From NCBI GenBank assembly GCA_946894095.1, contig OX335645.2, forward strand, positions 15,709,001 through 15,773,000: a stretch of DNA of 64,000 nucleotides, in the 5' to 3' direction. This stretch comes from Incurvaria masculella (lineage: Eukaryota > Arthropoda > Insecta > Lepidoptera > Incurvariidae). This document shows, one piece after another, positions 12,082 through 23,077 of this stretch. The stretch's first letter is position 1, and each line of letters opens with the position of its first letter. Both the position numbers and the translations under genes were made by a program. Under the pieces are notes generated by a model that saw nothing but the letters and a program-made list of their open reading frames with translations, ran no database searches and had not been told where the DNA came from.

Positions 12082-12869
12082 TTTTATTTATTTCTTTAAA
12101 CTTTTGGTAGTCAAACACCACTTAATTACGGCACAAACTGATATATCCGCGAACTCGATTAACTTAGTCAAGAAGAAACTGAAAAGAAACTTCACTGGTT
12201 TAAATAGTTGTTTTATCCATAAAGTTAAATACACTTAGGTAGATCTAAATTCTACTACTGCCAATCAATTTTGGTAGAACAGTTTAAGACAAAGAACGAA
12301 GAACAATCATGGTGGACGTTATTACTTATTCACTTTCTTATGCAATGAGCCCATTATATTGTGAAACAAGCAGAGCCATCGGTCTGGATGTTCATTAATC
12401 TAAAAACGCGAATGTTATAACCATTTAATTAAACATAACATTAGCTGATCTGATATCCAATAACGATCGCTGATATTTGAAAATAAATTGCTTGTTTTTC
12501 ACGTCCGCATAAGAATATTGGAACAATAAAAAATGGTTTTTGACCGAATGAATGACGTTTTAATAGATTCTAAGAAAAATTTGCGTCCAAGAACCCAAGA
12601 ACGGCAGATGAACTTACTATCCATAGACATTACCACAGAGGATTATTTTTTAAAGATACATATAATAAATAATAGGCAAAACCCTCACCATAACAACCAG
12701 CCTTATTTGGATGAACAAGAGGAATATTGTTTTCAAACAAAGATTCATCTCCAAAAATAATCTTACGTTAGACTCCGACGATGAAACCACAATGTCGCTT
12801 ATTATAATGATGATCAAAATGCCGGTACGTTATTATGACTCATGAGTACAGGATGTGTAATATTTTTGT

Positions 12870-14150
12870 TATCTTTGCTCCAAAAGTTATCTTCAATAAG
12901 TTCCTGACTGTTTTTTTATGTTTATATTATGTATAACAATAACCTTGTTTTCACCAAGTGCATGAACATTGAGCATGCGACTTTTATATTTTTGACATAG
13001 ACCTAGCATAGCGCGTGATTTTTGACATGTTCAAGTGTAGGTAACCTACCTATCAATTAAATAAAACAATACAAAACATAAATACCTTTATTACTAAAGT
13101 GATGATTATCTTGTACTGGTATCGATTGCGAGATGGTAAGAAAGGCTCTTTAATGTGAGGATTAAGCTAAGCCGTATTTTCAGGTGAAGACCCGTAATCT
13201 GCACGAATTCTCTCGCAGCTTTCCCAAAATTACTAGGCAGCACGAAACTGAAACCGTTAGAAATGTTGTATTCTAGGCGTGCACTTAGATACGACATTAC
13301 CATTATCTCATTAATAGCCATTCACACGCGATCTTCAAGATCAGTGCAGTACGGTTCATAATTGAAGAGACATAAGTACAACGAAAACTGCGCATGGGTA
13401 TTGAAAATACACATGAATTTTTATAAAAATTTTATGTGAGCAAAATTCCAAATAAATAAAATCTATAAATCAGTGTTGGTAATGTAACTACTTACAAATA
13501 ACATCAGGCTCAGTTAATCTTTGGTGGTAGTCCGAGGAATCTGGAAATATATGTAAAACACAAGAACTGTGTAGGTGAACATTTTCGAACTCGGCTCATT
13601 GAGTTCGAAAATTTTAATTATAATATACTTATAATACATTATTTGGGCCAGTTTAAGAGGTAATAATTTTTTTTTGTTATTAATTGTAAAAAATATAAAT
13701 CAATGATAAAATATCAAATAAAAAAGATAAGATATCAAATTCTTGGTAATCTATGGTAATTTGGGGGGGTCCGAGGAATCTGAAATTATTAGGCAGTCCC
13801 GAGTAATCCCAGTGAACCTAGGAATTGTCTTCTTTGCTGATTCGAAAATTTTTCCGAGGATTCTACCCAAATCAGTGGCATGAGATTTTTTTTTGATCAT
13901 TCGAAATTTTCATTAAAATAGCGGAGCGGCGATTTTCCATAGGCCTAGAGCATTCATGGTCCTAAGTCCGGCGCTGTTTTGTTGGTCTCTAGGAAACTTT
14001 AGAAATCTCGAAATATATGAAAATGCCAAAAAGTTATTGGTAATCCTTAAACAAGCCTGCTAATCTACAGTCTCAAGAATATGTTGGTAATCCCTTAGGA
14101 GTCTTTGGTAGTCCTTTAAGAATCTTGGAAATCCCTAGTAATGTTTCGTA
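12870..14150. other. No gene recognised
   Basis: AT-rich. A 71-codon minus-strand frame at 13106-13321 is open but matches nothing I recognise and lacks clear splice context. The interval 13500-14150 contains many dispersed 'GGTAATC' and 'GGAATC' motifs, suggesting a decayed repetitive sequence. Confidence 0.4.
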
Positions 14151-14157
14151 GTGGTGG

Positions 14158-14520
14158 TTTTTTTTTTATGGAACTTGACATGGATGGCTAATACCTCACA
14201 ACTACCATTATGATATTAGCCCAATAAACTACATTCCCGAAGAAATTAGGTGCCACACTAGGTTGCCGCTTCAACCATGGTTTCATCCAATGCGGTGGTA
14301 CCAAACCGGGCTGGCTTAACCCTACCACCTATAAGAGGAAGGGGACCTACTGTTTTACATGGGGTCCGAACCATGGTACAGCTCGCATTCGTAACGAACT
14401 GCATTTATCCAACTTGGAACGAGAAAGAAACAGGTACATGACCGGGGCGAGGATTTGAACCCAGACCTCTCGCACGAAAGGCAAATCCTCTAGCCCCTAG
14501 GCCACGGCATCGTAACGGCA
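14158..14520 (-). mobile_element. tRNA-derived SINE, full length
   Basis: Read on the minus strand, it starts with a tRNA-like head (A box TGGCCTAGGGGCTAG, B box GGTTCAAATCC). It continues with the common body (GGTACCACCGCATTGGATGA, CGAAGCGGCAA) and ends in the GACATGG-type tail with poly(A), seen here as poly(T) at 14158-14167. Confidence 0.85.
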
Positions 14521-15766
14521 AATGGCCCGTATCCAGCGAGAATGGAAAGATCCTACGGCTCTAAGTCAAAAACAATCTTTTAGGGTATGCCCGATCTTTC
14601 TTTCTAATCCGAAACGTAAATGTGCATATTCTTATACTATTGTGGTTAATAAAGAAAGAGAGAAAGAAAATACATTTATAAAAAAAAATATAAAGTACAC
14701 AATCAATTACATGAAAAAAATAATAATAAATAAATAGATATAAAGAGTAACATATTACATTTAAATTAATTGTCAAAAAGGATATCTAGCCTGTGGTTAA
14801 TTCGATAAAACGAAGGTCCTGGCACCTATATGGCCCCTAAGTTTGTGTGGAATCCCGGTCTGTCATATCTCTTTTTCATCTCGTATTAGTTTTTCCGATC
14901 TTGTCCGATCAACCGTCTGCCTATAGAGTCTGCGGGTAAAATGCGACGTGCCATATCGTCCTATAGCTTACAGAGATCTCATGTCAGATAGTCATCCCCA
15001 CTGGCGCTCAACAATGGTGAAATATTAAATGAATGTCTCGATATGGAATCTAATGTCAGCCCAGTTTATTTAGGTATTCATTATTTGAATTTTAATCCCT
15101 TGTTTGGCTGCCATTTTCGCAAATTATTTTACATATTAAATTTTGCTGCTTATGTCTTTTTATGTTTGTTTACAAAATGGCTTTGCTCATAACTATCTAC
15201 CTACAAACAATTACTTCTATGTGACCAAACATCAGAATAAAACAACAACAGAATAAAACGTTAACTTGACACAAACATACCAAAGACTATTGAACCACTC
15301 GAACTTCGCTATAGTTTTGCCGCGCATTTTTTTGTTTTTAATTTATTTGTTACGTTCAAATTTGGAATCATTCAGGAATTTAATTTTTAATCCGTCCAAT
15401 ATTTTTTACGTTTAAAAACTTTTATTCAAACGGGTTAATGTTTGAACTTTTAATGACGCGCAGCTGAAATAGACAAATTTTTAGGGGATCAATCGTTCTT
15501 GTGACGAAGTATATATTTTTTAAAGTAAATAAAAGTATTATCTTGTCTTAAATTGAATAAAAAAACAGTTTTGATCTAAGCTAGCTTATCCCTTATAGCT
15601 AGGGCCAACACTGTATAACAAACAAAAAGATTTACTTCTTCGAGAGTCCATTTATGTGAAGCAGGTCAATTCCCGGATATGATTATAGGTGTGAAGGGAC
15701 ACCGAAGCACCAAAATAGGAAACGATCCTCCAGAGGCGTGAGTGATGAGATGTGAAATGGCATTAA

Positions 15767-16237
15767 GAGCCTGGTACTAGCCAAATCGCAAAGTTAGACG
15801 AGGCACCCCAAGTTAACTAACTAAGTCTGACGATTATAAGTGTCATTCTTACAATATATGATTCCTTGTCTAGGAATCGAATTATTTTCGTTAATGTATG
15901 TTTCCTTTTCCTATACAAAATACATTGCGGAAACGGTGTCCATTTCCGAACTTTTTTGACTAAATGTAGAAATCTAAAAGCAAATGGAATTTTTTGTTTA
16001 TGCATATATGCTGTTTTTGCTTATATCTAGAAATCGAATTACTTTCAGATTTCTTATGAGAAAAAACAACTTTTTTATTTTTATTATTATTTAAATAAAT
16101 GATGGAATAAAAAAATATTAACAATCCATTATCAGTCTGGAGTTCTATTTGGATTTGCTGAAGAGTTTCACTACATATTATTACATTTGTTAAAAAGTGC
16201 ATTTGTATGGCGCGAGTAGTTGGCTAGTCCTAGCGCC
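15767..16237 (+). mobile_element. TTAA-flanked 471-bp MITE, family 3, copy a
   Basis: Flanked by TTAA at 15763-15766 and 16238-16241. The left end reads CCTGGTACTAGCCAA and the right end TTGGCTAGTCCTAGCGCC. No transposase frame. It shares its right TTAA with copy b. Confidence 0.85.
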
Positions 16238-16241
16238 TTAA

Positions 16242-16713
16242 GGGCCTGGTACTAGCCAAATCGCAAAGTTAGACGAGGCACCCCAAGTAAACTAACTAAG
16301 TCTGACGATTATAAGTGTCATCCTTACAATAAATGATTCCTTGTCTAGGAATCGAATGATTTTCGTTGATGTATGTTTCCTTTTTCTATACAAAATACAT
16401 TGCGGAAACGGTGTCCATTTCCGAACTTTTTTGACTAAATGTAGAAATCTAAAAGCAAATGGAATTTTTTGTTTATGCATATATGCTGTTTTTGCTTATA
16501 TCTAGAAATCGAATGACTTTCAGATTTCTAATGAGAAAAATCAACTTTTTTTATTTTTATTATTATTTAAATAAATGATGGAATAAAAAAATATTAACAA
16601 TCCATGATCAGTCTGGAGTTCTATTTGGATTTGCTGAAGCGTTTCACTACATATTATTACATTTGTTAAAAAGTGCATTTGTATGGCGCGAGTAGTTGGC
16701 TAGTCCTAGCGCC
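16242..16713 (+). mobile_element. TTAA-flanked 472-bp MITE, family 3, copy b
   Basis: Direct repeat of copy a, abutting it through one TTAA (16238-16241), with TTAA again at 16714-16717. The two differ at only a small number of positions. Confidence 0.85.
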
Positions 16714-16717
16714 TTAA

Positions 16718-17697
16718 ACATTCACGGATCCCGTAGAGGCGAGGCGATCATAGGCGGTGTATGACATGCTTGTCGGCGGACTTCTCCGACCAACGGATTC
16801 TGCCAGCCTGTCGCGTCTTAGAAAGATAGTGTATTATATGTCTTAGCGACATATTAGTAAGATATAAAATTAAAAATTCAAGCTATTGTAAGGATCGGTT
16901 ACAAGCCGAAAAGTTTTCACAGTCGCAGTACGCGGGCAGAGTTCAACACCTGACCGGCACGCTCGGCCGCCGTCTCCAGTGTGACAAGACAGTCACCAAA
17001 ATAAAATCACATTTGAATTGGTGCCAGAATTTGAATTCCAAACAAGCACTGGATTGCTTCAACATACTGTCTTCAACATTGAGCACATATTAAAAGTCAA
17101 TTTTGTTAAAAAAACATAAAACAGGTTTTCATATAATATAAATGAGTTTTGAAGTTTTAACCAATTATAGACAGCAAGAATTAAATTATTCCAGCAAAAA
17201 AACTAGTTTTTCGGCACTTGGACAACAACTAGATGGAATGTTTCCGACATGCAAAAAATGCTTCGAAAAAAAACCAAGCGCTGTTGAATGTGCAGCAGAC
17301 AGAACATGTATGTAGAGAATCGACAGTGAAACTAGGAAACATTTAAAAGAACCAAAGCTGTTAATGTAACGACTTTATAAATATAGTGCATAGCTGGACT
17401 CGAACCAAGGTGTTAAAATAGTTTGATCGTGTAGAAGGAATGAGTGATGAAAGAGTGACGATCAAGAAGAAATTACCATGACCATCATAGATATGTGCGT
17501 CATGAAATTACATTTTGCGTGCAGGTAGGTTTTTAAATTACCCGAAGCAGCAAAAAAGCATGCATGTTTCAGTAGCTATGAACTTACTTTAATTCCGACA
17601 TCACAACCGAAATTCCACGAAGTACTACTAAGAGCGGAATGAAACCCTACCACCTAGAAAGTAGAAAAGAGTGCCTACTATAGAATTAATAACTACA
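16718..17697. other. No gene recognised
   Basis: Moderately GC-rich patches near 16730-16810 and 16900-17000, otherwise AT-rich. A short SINE remnant (AACCCTACCACCTAG) lies near 17641. No supported coding sequence. Confidence 0.4.
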
Positions 17698-17701
17698 TTA
17701 A

Positions 17702-18172
17702 GGCCCTGGTACTAGCCAAATCGCAAAGTTAGACGAGGCACCCCAAGTTAACTAACTAAGTTTGACGATTATAAGTGTCATTCTTACAATATATGATTCC
17801 TTGTCTAGGAATCAACCTATTTTCGTTAATGTATGTTTCCTTTTTCTATACAAAATACATTGCGGAAACGGTGTCCATTTCCGAACTTTTTTGACTAATT
17901 GTAGAAATCTAAAAGCAAATGGAACTTTTTGTTTATGCATATATGCTGTTTTTGCTTATATCTAGAAATCGAATTACTTTCAGATTTCTAATGAGAAAAA
18001 TCAACTTTTTTATTATTATTATTATTTAAATAAATGATGGAATCAAAAAATATAAACAATCTATTATCAGTCTGGAGTTCTATTTGGATTTGCTGAAGCG
18101 TTTCACTATATATTATTACATTTGTTAAAAGGTGCATTTGTATGGCGCGAGTAGTTGGCTAGTCCTAGCGCC
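17702..18172 (+). mobile_element. TTAA-flanked 471-bp MITE, family 3, copy c
   Basis: Same length, ends and orientation as copies a and b. TTAA lies at 17698-17701 and 18173-18176. Confidence 0.85.
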
Positions 18173-18206
18173 TTAACATAATAATAATATGTTGAAAGCA
18201 TTAAGA

Positions 18207-18675
18207 GGATAATGAGGTGATCGAGTTCCATACAATGCCTGTTTGCTCAGTAAAATTAAGAAACATTTTTCTCAAATTATGCACATCAAATAAATATATT
18301 AAGGTTGAGATTAATAGTCGTAACAAAAACTAAGACTAACGGAAAGTAGTACTTTGTGACGTCACTTTGACACATTTTGTATGGACGAAATCTTAAAGCA
18401 ATGCCAATTGACGTCACAAAGTACTACTTTGCGTTAGCATTAGTTTCGGTGACGACTATTTATCTCAGCCTAAGAGCTAATGATTTACGCCCTTAAATAT
18501 TTTGATACAAATCTATAACAGCTTATATTATGGATATTAGATAAGTTATAAAAAAATCAAAACATACAAACGTAGCTCTTAGTTTATTTATTTAATGTGC
18601 AAAATTTTAGAAAATATTTCTTAATTTTACTCAGGAAACAGGCACGAGCCATTGTATGAATTTCGATCACCTGAG
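18207..18675. mobile_element. Hairpin element interrupted by a second hairpin element
   Basis: Left arm 18207-18298 (ATGAGGTGATCGAG ... CTCAGTAAAATTAAGAAA) pairs with right arm 18580-18672. An uninterrupted relative is at 55571-55892. The inner element is listed separately. Confidence 0.65.
18303..18470. mobile_element. TTAA-flanked palindromic MITE, family 4
   Basis: Left end TTAA then GGTTGAGATTAATAGTCGTAA; right end GACGACTATTTATCTCAGCC then TAAG. The inner arms AAGTAGTACTTTGTGACGTC also pair. It sits between the arms of the outer hairpin. Confidence 0.65.
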
Positions 18676-18957
18676 CTGGGATAAAACAACCAATATTGAC
18701 TTCATATCATATCATACCTACGTGTTTTATTTTTAAAATAAATGTTTTCTCTACCGGCGAGGTCGGTGAAAAGGCTTCCTCGAGGCGAAGATGGGTGCAA
18801 GATGTTGTGGCGGTCCTACGATGCGAGTTATCACGACCAGCATCTTAAAGTTCGCCAATCTCACACAGAAATCAGCACGCAACAGTCCACTGACTTCGAG
18901 CACGAAGTGGACTCCGCATAAGGTGGCAGCGGGGTCCTCAGCTGCTCCGCTCGGCAG

Positions 18958-19165
18958 GTTTCTTTTTATGCAACCTGACATGGATAGCTACCGCTATGAT
19001 ATTAGGCTAATGCACCACATTCCCGAAGGAATTAGCTGCCATGCCAGGACCTTCCCTTGACGAGTACGGCTACATTGAACTGAATAGTAAAACGAACATT
19101 TTTCTTTTCATCCAACACGATGGTACCCACCCTGGTGGGCTTAAACCCTAGTAGGGGAAGGGGAT
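18958..19165 (-). repeat. SINE, 5'-truncated
   Basis: Inverted copy of the SINE tail and body (CCTGACATGGATAGC, GAAGGAATTAG, TGCCATGCCAGGACCTTCC, GATGGTACC), ending before the tRNA head. Confidence 0.7.
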
Positions 19166-19259
19166 GGTGCCAAGGTAGCGCAATTTTGGCGATGCTTTTA
19201 GTAATAAGGGTTGTTACACTGAGTCAGAAAACAGGGGTCTAATATCAGCTTGTAAAACA

Positions 19260-19499
19260 TTGAGGAATGTTGGTGCATGTCTTGGTCATTAAAGTCTTTG
19301 AAAAATGCATAATCTGGAGTGCTAGCGAGCGAGGTGAAACATCCAAGTTATTACATATTGGAGTACTTCGTCGTTTCAATTGTTTAGCTGCGTGCGTGTT
19401 GCGGAACACGACTAGCACAATTAATCATCACAGCACACTTCAGGCAATTGATCGAGTAGAGTACTACTCACTAACTTCTGTAGTGTATACAGGCCGCTC
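19260..19499 (+). other. Possible non-coding first exon
   Basis: Sequence of moderate GC ends at a strong donor (GCTC|GTAAGT, 19500). No coding potential is clear. It could be an upstream untranslated exon of the NHA gene or chance. Confidence 0.2.
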
Positions 19500-19930
19500 G
19501 TAAGTATTTTATTATTTTAATTCTGGTATAAATAGGGTTTTAATGTGTAATGCTTAAATTTTAATTGGGTTTTTTGCTCTTCAGTACCATATTACTCTTT
19601 ATACGAAAGGGCGATAGCAATTCTTCTATCCTCTGAGATGGTTTGTGTAATTGTTTGAAAAAGTTTAGTAGAAATCCCTTGACGAATATTGTATTGCAGA
19701 ACTGCTACGGTCTGTCACACTTAGACAACGTCCAAAATAATGTTTTCTACGAGGTAATAGCAAAACGGGCACTCACGTACAAAATATATACTTATGTCTA
19801 GACTAAAATATTTAATACCTAACATATTTTCAACAATAACATATTTGAAAAGTCAACAAGGAAGAATGTACGTCATTGCAATATCATAAGTATTAAGAAA
19901 AAATATAAAACTCAGTTTGAAAAAAAACAA

Positions 19931-21209
19931 GGTTGGGGAAAAAGTTTCTTCGCATTTTTTAAGAAAATTCAAAACATTTTTTAATATGGTTTATTTACAT
20001 TTAACTAAAGTATGTAGGTACCATTTTGTTCGATAACTTTTTGCCATCTTGTAGGTAGGGACATGATCCCATTGCTATAGAAATATTGGGACTTCTGATC
20101 AATATACCGCGACAAGTGGTTTTGGCAGTCCTCTCGTGATGTTAACCTGACACTGCCTAAAGAATTCTGAAGAGACCTAAACAGGTGGAAATCTGAAGGT
20201 GCAAGGTCAGGACTATACGGCGGATGCATTAACACCTCCCAGCCAAACTCTCTTAGTTTTTGCTGAGTGGCTAAAGATGTGTGAGGTCTAGCGTTATCAT
20301 GATGAAAAACCACACCCCTTCTGTTGATTAATTCCGGCCGCTTTCTCTCAACTTCTTGCTTTAATCTCATCAGTTGTTCGCAGTAGAGTTCAGAATCGAT
20401 GGTCCTGCCTGGTGGTAACAGCTCATAATGAATAATGCCCTTCCAATCCCACCACACACACAGCATCACCTTGTTGCGAGTTAACCCGGGTTTCGCCACA
20501 GTCTGTGAAGCTTGACCGGCCTTTGACCACGACCTTTTTCGCACGTTCTTGTCGTACGTGATCCACTTTTCATCACCAGTTATCAGCTTCTTCAAAAATG
20601 GTTCGGTTTCATTACGTCGTAATAAAGAATCACAAATGAGTACACGGTTCATTAGGTTTCTTTCAGTGAGCTCGTGAGGTACCCAAATATCGAGCTTTTT
20701 TGTGTACCCAGTTTTTTTCAAATGCGCCAAAACTGTTTTGTGGTCAATTCCTAGTTCTTCAGCTACGTCGTAACTACTGATATGCCGATCTTGCTCCACT
20801 TTTTCAAAAATGGCATCCATTTTATCCGTAATAGGGCGACCAGAGCGACGTGCATCTTTGACATCAAAATTTCCGGATTGAAAACGCTTAAACCAAATTT
20901 GTGCTACTCTCACAGACACTGCACTAGGTCCATAAACATCGCAAATTTTTTTCGCGGCTTGCGTTGCATTTTTACCTTTTTTGTAGTAAAATTTTAAAAT
21001 GTATCGAATTTCTTCATTAGATTCACTCATTTTGACAGTACGAAAAACAAATGAGAATCACACATTTTCCTAATTTGAATTTGGAATTATGTTCTTTAAA
21101 ATTTAAACTTTCAATGATACCAAAACCAGCCAGATACAAATAGTATAGCCAAAGAGATTTTATTACAAGTTCATACATACTATAATGCGAAAAGACTTTT
21201 TCCCCGACC
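19931..21209 (-). mobile_element. Full-length mariner element, copy 1
   Basis: 1279 bp with terminal inverted repeats of about 28 bp beginning GGTTGGGGAAAAAGT and GGTCGGGGAAAAAGT. The right flank is TA; the left flank is AA instead of the expected TA. It encodes the transposase at 20005-21030. Confidence 0.92.
20005..21030 (-). CDS. Mariner transposase (DD34D), copy 1
   Basis: A 341-residue open frame, the usual length for mariner transposases. It binds the element's inverted repeats, cuts the element out and inserts it at TA. The N-terminus (residues 1-115) holds two helix-turn-helix segments (ATQAAKKIC, and SSYDVAEELGIDHKTV near 85-100). The linker has WVPHELTERN near 116. The catalytic Asp residues are D153 (TGDEKW), D245 (HHDNARPH) and D280 (YSPDLAPSDFHLF); the last two are separated by 34 residues. 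No stop or frameshift is present, so it may still be active. It differs from copy 2 at only three residues (203, 215 and 218). Confidence 0.95.
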   Translation of the reverse strand: MSESNEEIRYILKFYYKKGKNATQAAKKICDVYGPSAVSVRVAQIWFKRFQSGNFDVKDARRSGRPITDKMDAIFEKVEQDRHISSYDVAEELGIDHKTVLAHLKKTGYTKKLDIWVPHELTERNLMNRVLICDSLLRRNETEPFLKKLITGDEKWITYDKNVRKRSWSKAGQASQTVAKPGLTRNKVMLCVWWDWKGIIHYELLPPGRTIDSELYCEQLMRLKQEVERKRPELINRRGVVFHHDNARPHTSLATQQKLREFGWEVLMHPPYSPDLAPSDFHLFRSLQNSLGSVRLTSREDCQNHLSRYIDQKSQYFYSNGIMSLPTRWQKVIEQNGTYIL

Positions 21210-21219
21210 TATATGTATA

Positions 21220-22498
21220 GGTTGGGGAAAAAGTTTCTTCGCATTTTTTAAGAAAATTCAAAACATTTTTTAATATGGTTTATTTACATTTAACTAAAGT
21301 ATGTAGGTACCATTTTGTTCGATAACTTTTTGCCATCTTGTAGGTAGGGACATGATCCCATTGCTATAGAAATATTGGGACTTCTGATCAATATACCGCG
21401 ACAAGTGGTTTTGGCAGTCCTCTCGTGATGTTAACCTGACACTGCCTAAAGAATTCTGAAGAGACCTAAACAGGTGGAAATCTGAAGGTGCAAGGTCAGG
21501 ACTATACGGCGGATGCATTAACACCTCCCAGCCAAACTCTCTTAGTTTTTGCTGAGTGGCTAAAGATGTGTGAGGTCTAGCGTTATCATGATGAAAAACC
21601 ACACCCCTTCTGTTGATTAATTCCGGCCGCTTTCTCTCAACTTCTTGCTTTAATCTCATCAGTTGTTTGCAGTAGACTTCAGAATCGATGGTCCTGCCTG
21701 GTGGTAACAGCTTATAATGAATAATGCCCTTCCAATCCCACCACACACACAGCATCACCTTGTTGCGAGTTAACCCGGGTTTCGCCACAGTCTGTGAAGC
21801 TTGACCGGCCTTTGACCACGACCTTTTTCGCACGTTCTTGTCGTACGTGATCCACTTTTCATCACCAGTTATCAGCTTCTTCAAAAATGGTTCGGTTTCA
21901 TTACGTCGTAATAAAGAATCACAAATGAGTACACGGTTCATTAGGTTTCTTTCAGTGAGCTCGTGAGGTACCCAAATATCGAGCTTTTTTGTGTACCCAG
22001 TTTTTTTCAAATGCGCCAAAACTGTTTTGTGGTCAATTCCTAGTTCTTCAGCTACGTCGTAACTACTGATATGCCGATCTTGCTCCACTTTTTCAAAAAT
22101 GGCATCCATTTTATCCGTAATAGGGCGACCAGAGCGACGTGCATCTTTGACATCAAAATTTCCGGATTGAAAACGCTTAAACCAAATTTGTGCTACTCTC
22201 ACAGACACTGCACTAGGTCCATAAACATCGCAAATTTTTTTCGCGGCTTGCGTTGCATTTTTACCTTTTTTGTAGTAAAATTTTAAAATGTATCGAATTT
22301 CTTCATTAGATTCACTCATTTTGACAGTACGAAAAACAAATGAGAATCACACATTTTCCTAATTTGAATTTGGAATTATGTTCTTTAAAATTTAAACTTT
22401 CAATGATACCAAAACCAGCCAGATACAAATAGTATAGCCAAAGAGATTTTATTACAAGTTCACACATACTATAATGCGAAAAGACTTTTTCCCCGACC
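21220..22498 (-). mobile_element. Full-length mariner element, copy 2
   Basis: 1279 bp, flanked by TA on both sides (21218-21219 and 22499-22500). Same orientation as copy 1, separated from it by 10 bp. Confidence 0.93.
21294..22319 (-). CDS. Mariner transposase (DD34D), copy 2
   Basis: 341 residues, open throughout, with catalytic Asp at 153, 245 and 280 and the WVPHELTERN and YSPDLAPSDFHLF motifs. Compared with copy 1 it has Lys203, Val215 and Lys218 in place of Glu, Leu and Glu. Because charge changes lie between the catalytic residues, one copy could be more active than the other, but this cannot be judged from sequence. Confidence 0.95.
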   Translation of the reverse strand: MSESNEEIRYILKFYYKKGKNATQAAKKICDVYGPSAVSVRVAQIWFKRFQSGNFDVKDARRSGRPITDKMDAIFEKVEQDRHISSYDVAEELGIDHKTVLAHLKKTGYTKKLDIWVPHELTERNLMNRVLICDSLLRRNETEPFLKKLITGDEKWITYDKNVRKRSWSKAGQASQTVAKPGLTRNKVMLCVWWDWKGIIHYKLLPPGRTIDSEVYCKQLMRLKQEVERKRPELINRRGVVFHHDNARPHTSLATQQKLREFGWEVLMHPPYSPDLAPSDFHLFRSLQNSLGSVRLTSREDCQNHLSRYIDQKSQYFYSNGIMSLPTRWQKVIEQNGTYIL

Positions 22499-22741
22499 TA
22501 TTATTTGGTAGGACCAAGACCTCGTAACATAAGCCCGAATTTTAAAAATAAGAGTTCTTCGTTGTTTTATTTATTACAAATAATCATATTTACATTTGTT
22601 TGGTAGATTTTTTCCTGTAGCATCGCTTTACGTTTCCCGGTATTCGACATAACATTTCGGACCACCCGTGTGTGAACACACACATCGGTGTGTGACCGTC
22701 AAGACTAGACGCGGTCGCCACACACATTACTAGAATTAATT

Positions 22742-23027
22742 TTACGTAAGGAGCCGTGTAACGCAGAGACTAGCGAGACGCGATGTATTCTTAGAAGTGG
22801 ACGAGTTCCATTGACCGGTGCATGGACATCGACACATCCCCGCGCTGAAATTGCGGCCTGTAAATATTATGTAATACGACATTCGCAACCCGTTACTGCC
22901 CGCACGTACAGTATCGTACGGATATGATTTGTGAGAACGGAGTCGGTGAGGATATTGAATGTGGTAGGGATATGTGACCACGAAATGTTTGAGTGTTTTG
23001 TTATCGTGAAATGTGATTGTTTTAGGT
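22742..23027 (+). promoter_or_regulatory. CpG-containing segment, possible promoter/5' UTR
   Basis: Richer in CG dinucleotides than its surroundings (around 22745-22930), with no coding pattern. It precedes a candidate first coding exon and lies upstream of the NHA gene on the same strand. Promoter role is inference. Confidence 0.3.
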
Positions 23028-23077
23028 ATGGAAATCGGAAACGTGAACGCGTTGGAGGAGAAAGCGAGGATCAAAAC
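23028..23077 (+). CDS. Candidate first coding exon (NHA gene?)
   Basis: An acceptor-like TGTTTTAG precedes GT-ATG. The frame reads MEIGNVNALEEKARIKT-like codons up to a strong donor (AAAAC|GTGAGTGAG). The exon ends after two bases of a codon, whereas the first confident NHA exon (25924) needs one base before it. A further exon would have to lie between them. The assignment to NHA is by position only. Confidence 0.3.

Larger units (their letters stand above)
7790..12870. repeat. Right unit of a tandem segmental duplication
   Basis: Collinear counterpart of 1068-5090; see that entry for matching blocks. It contains the intact DUF1091-like gene plus private insertions: LINE fragments at 11175-11700 and a MITE at 11795-12081. 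Confidence 0.7.

Noticed and set aside
18751..18981. Minus-strand frame containing CGVHFVLEVSGLLRADFCV, faintly like a gustatory receptor end
   Set aside because: No matching motif or splice structure could be supported, and it runs into a SINE.
20782..20997. 71-codon plus-strand frame, repeated at 22071-22286
   Set aside because: Antisense shadow of the mariner transposase.
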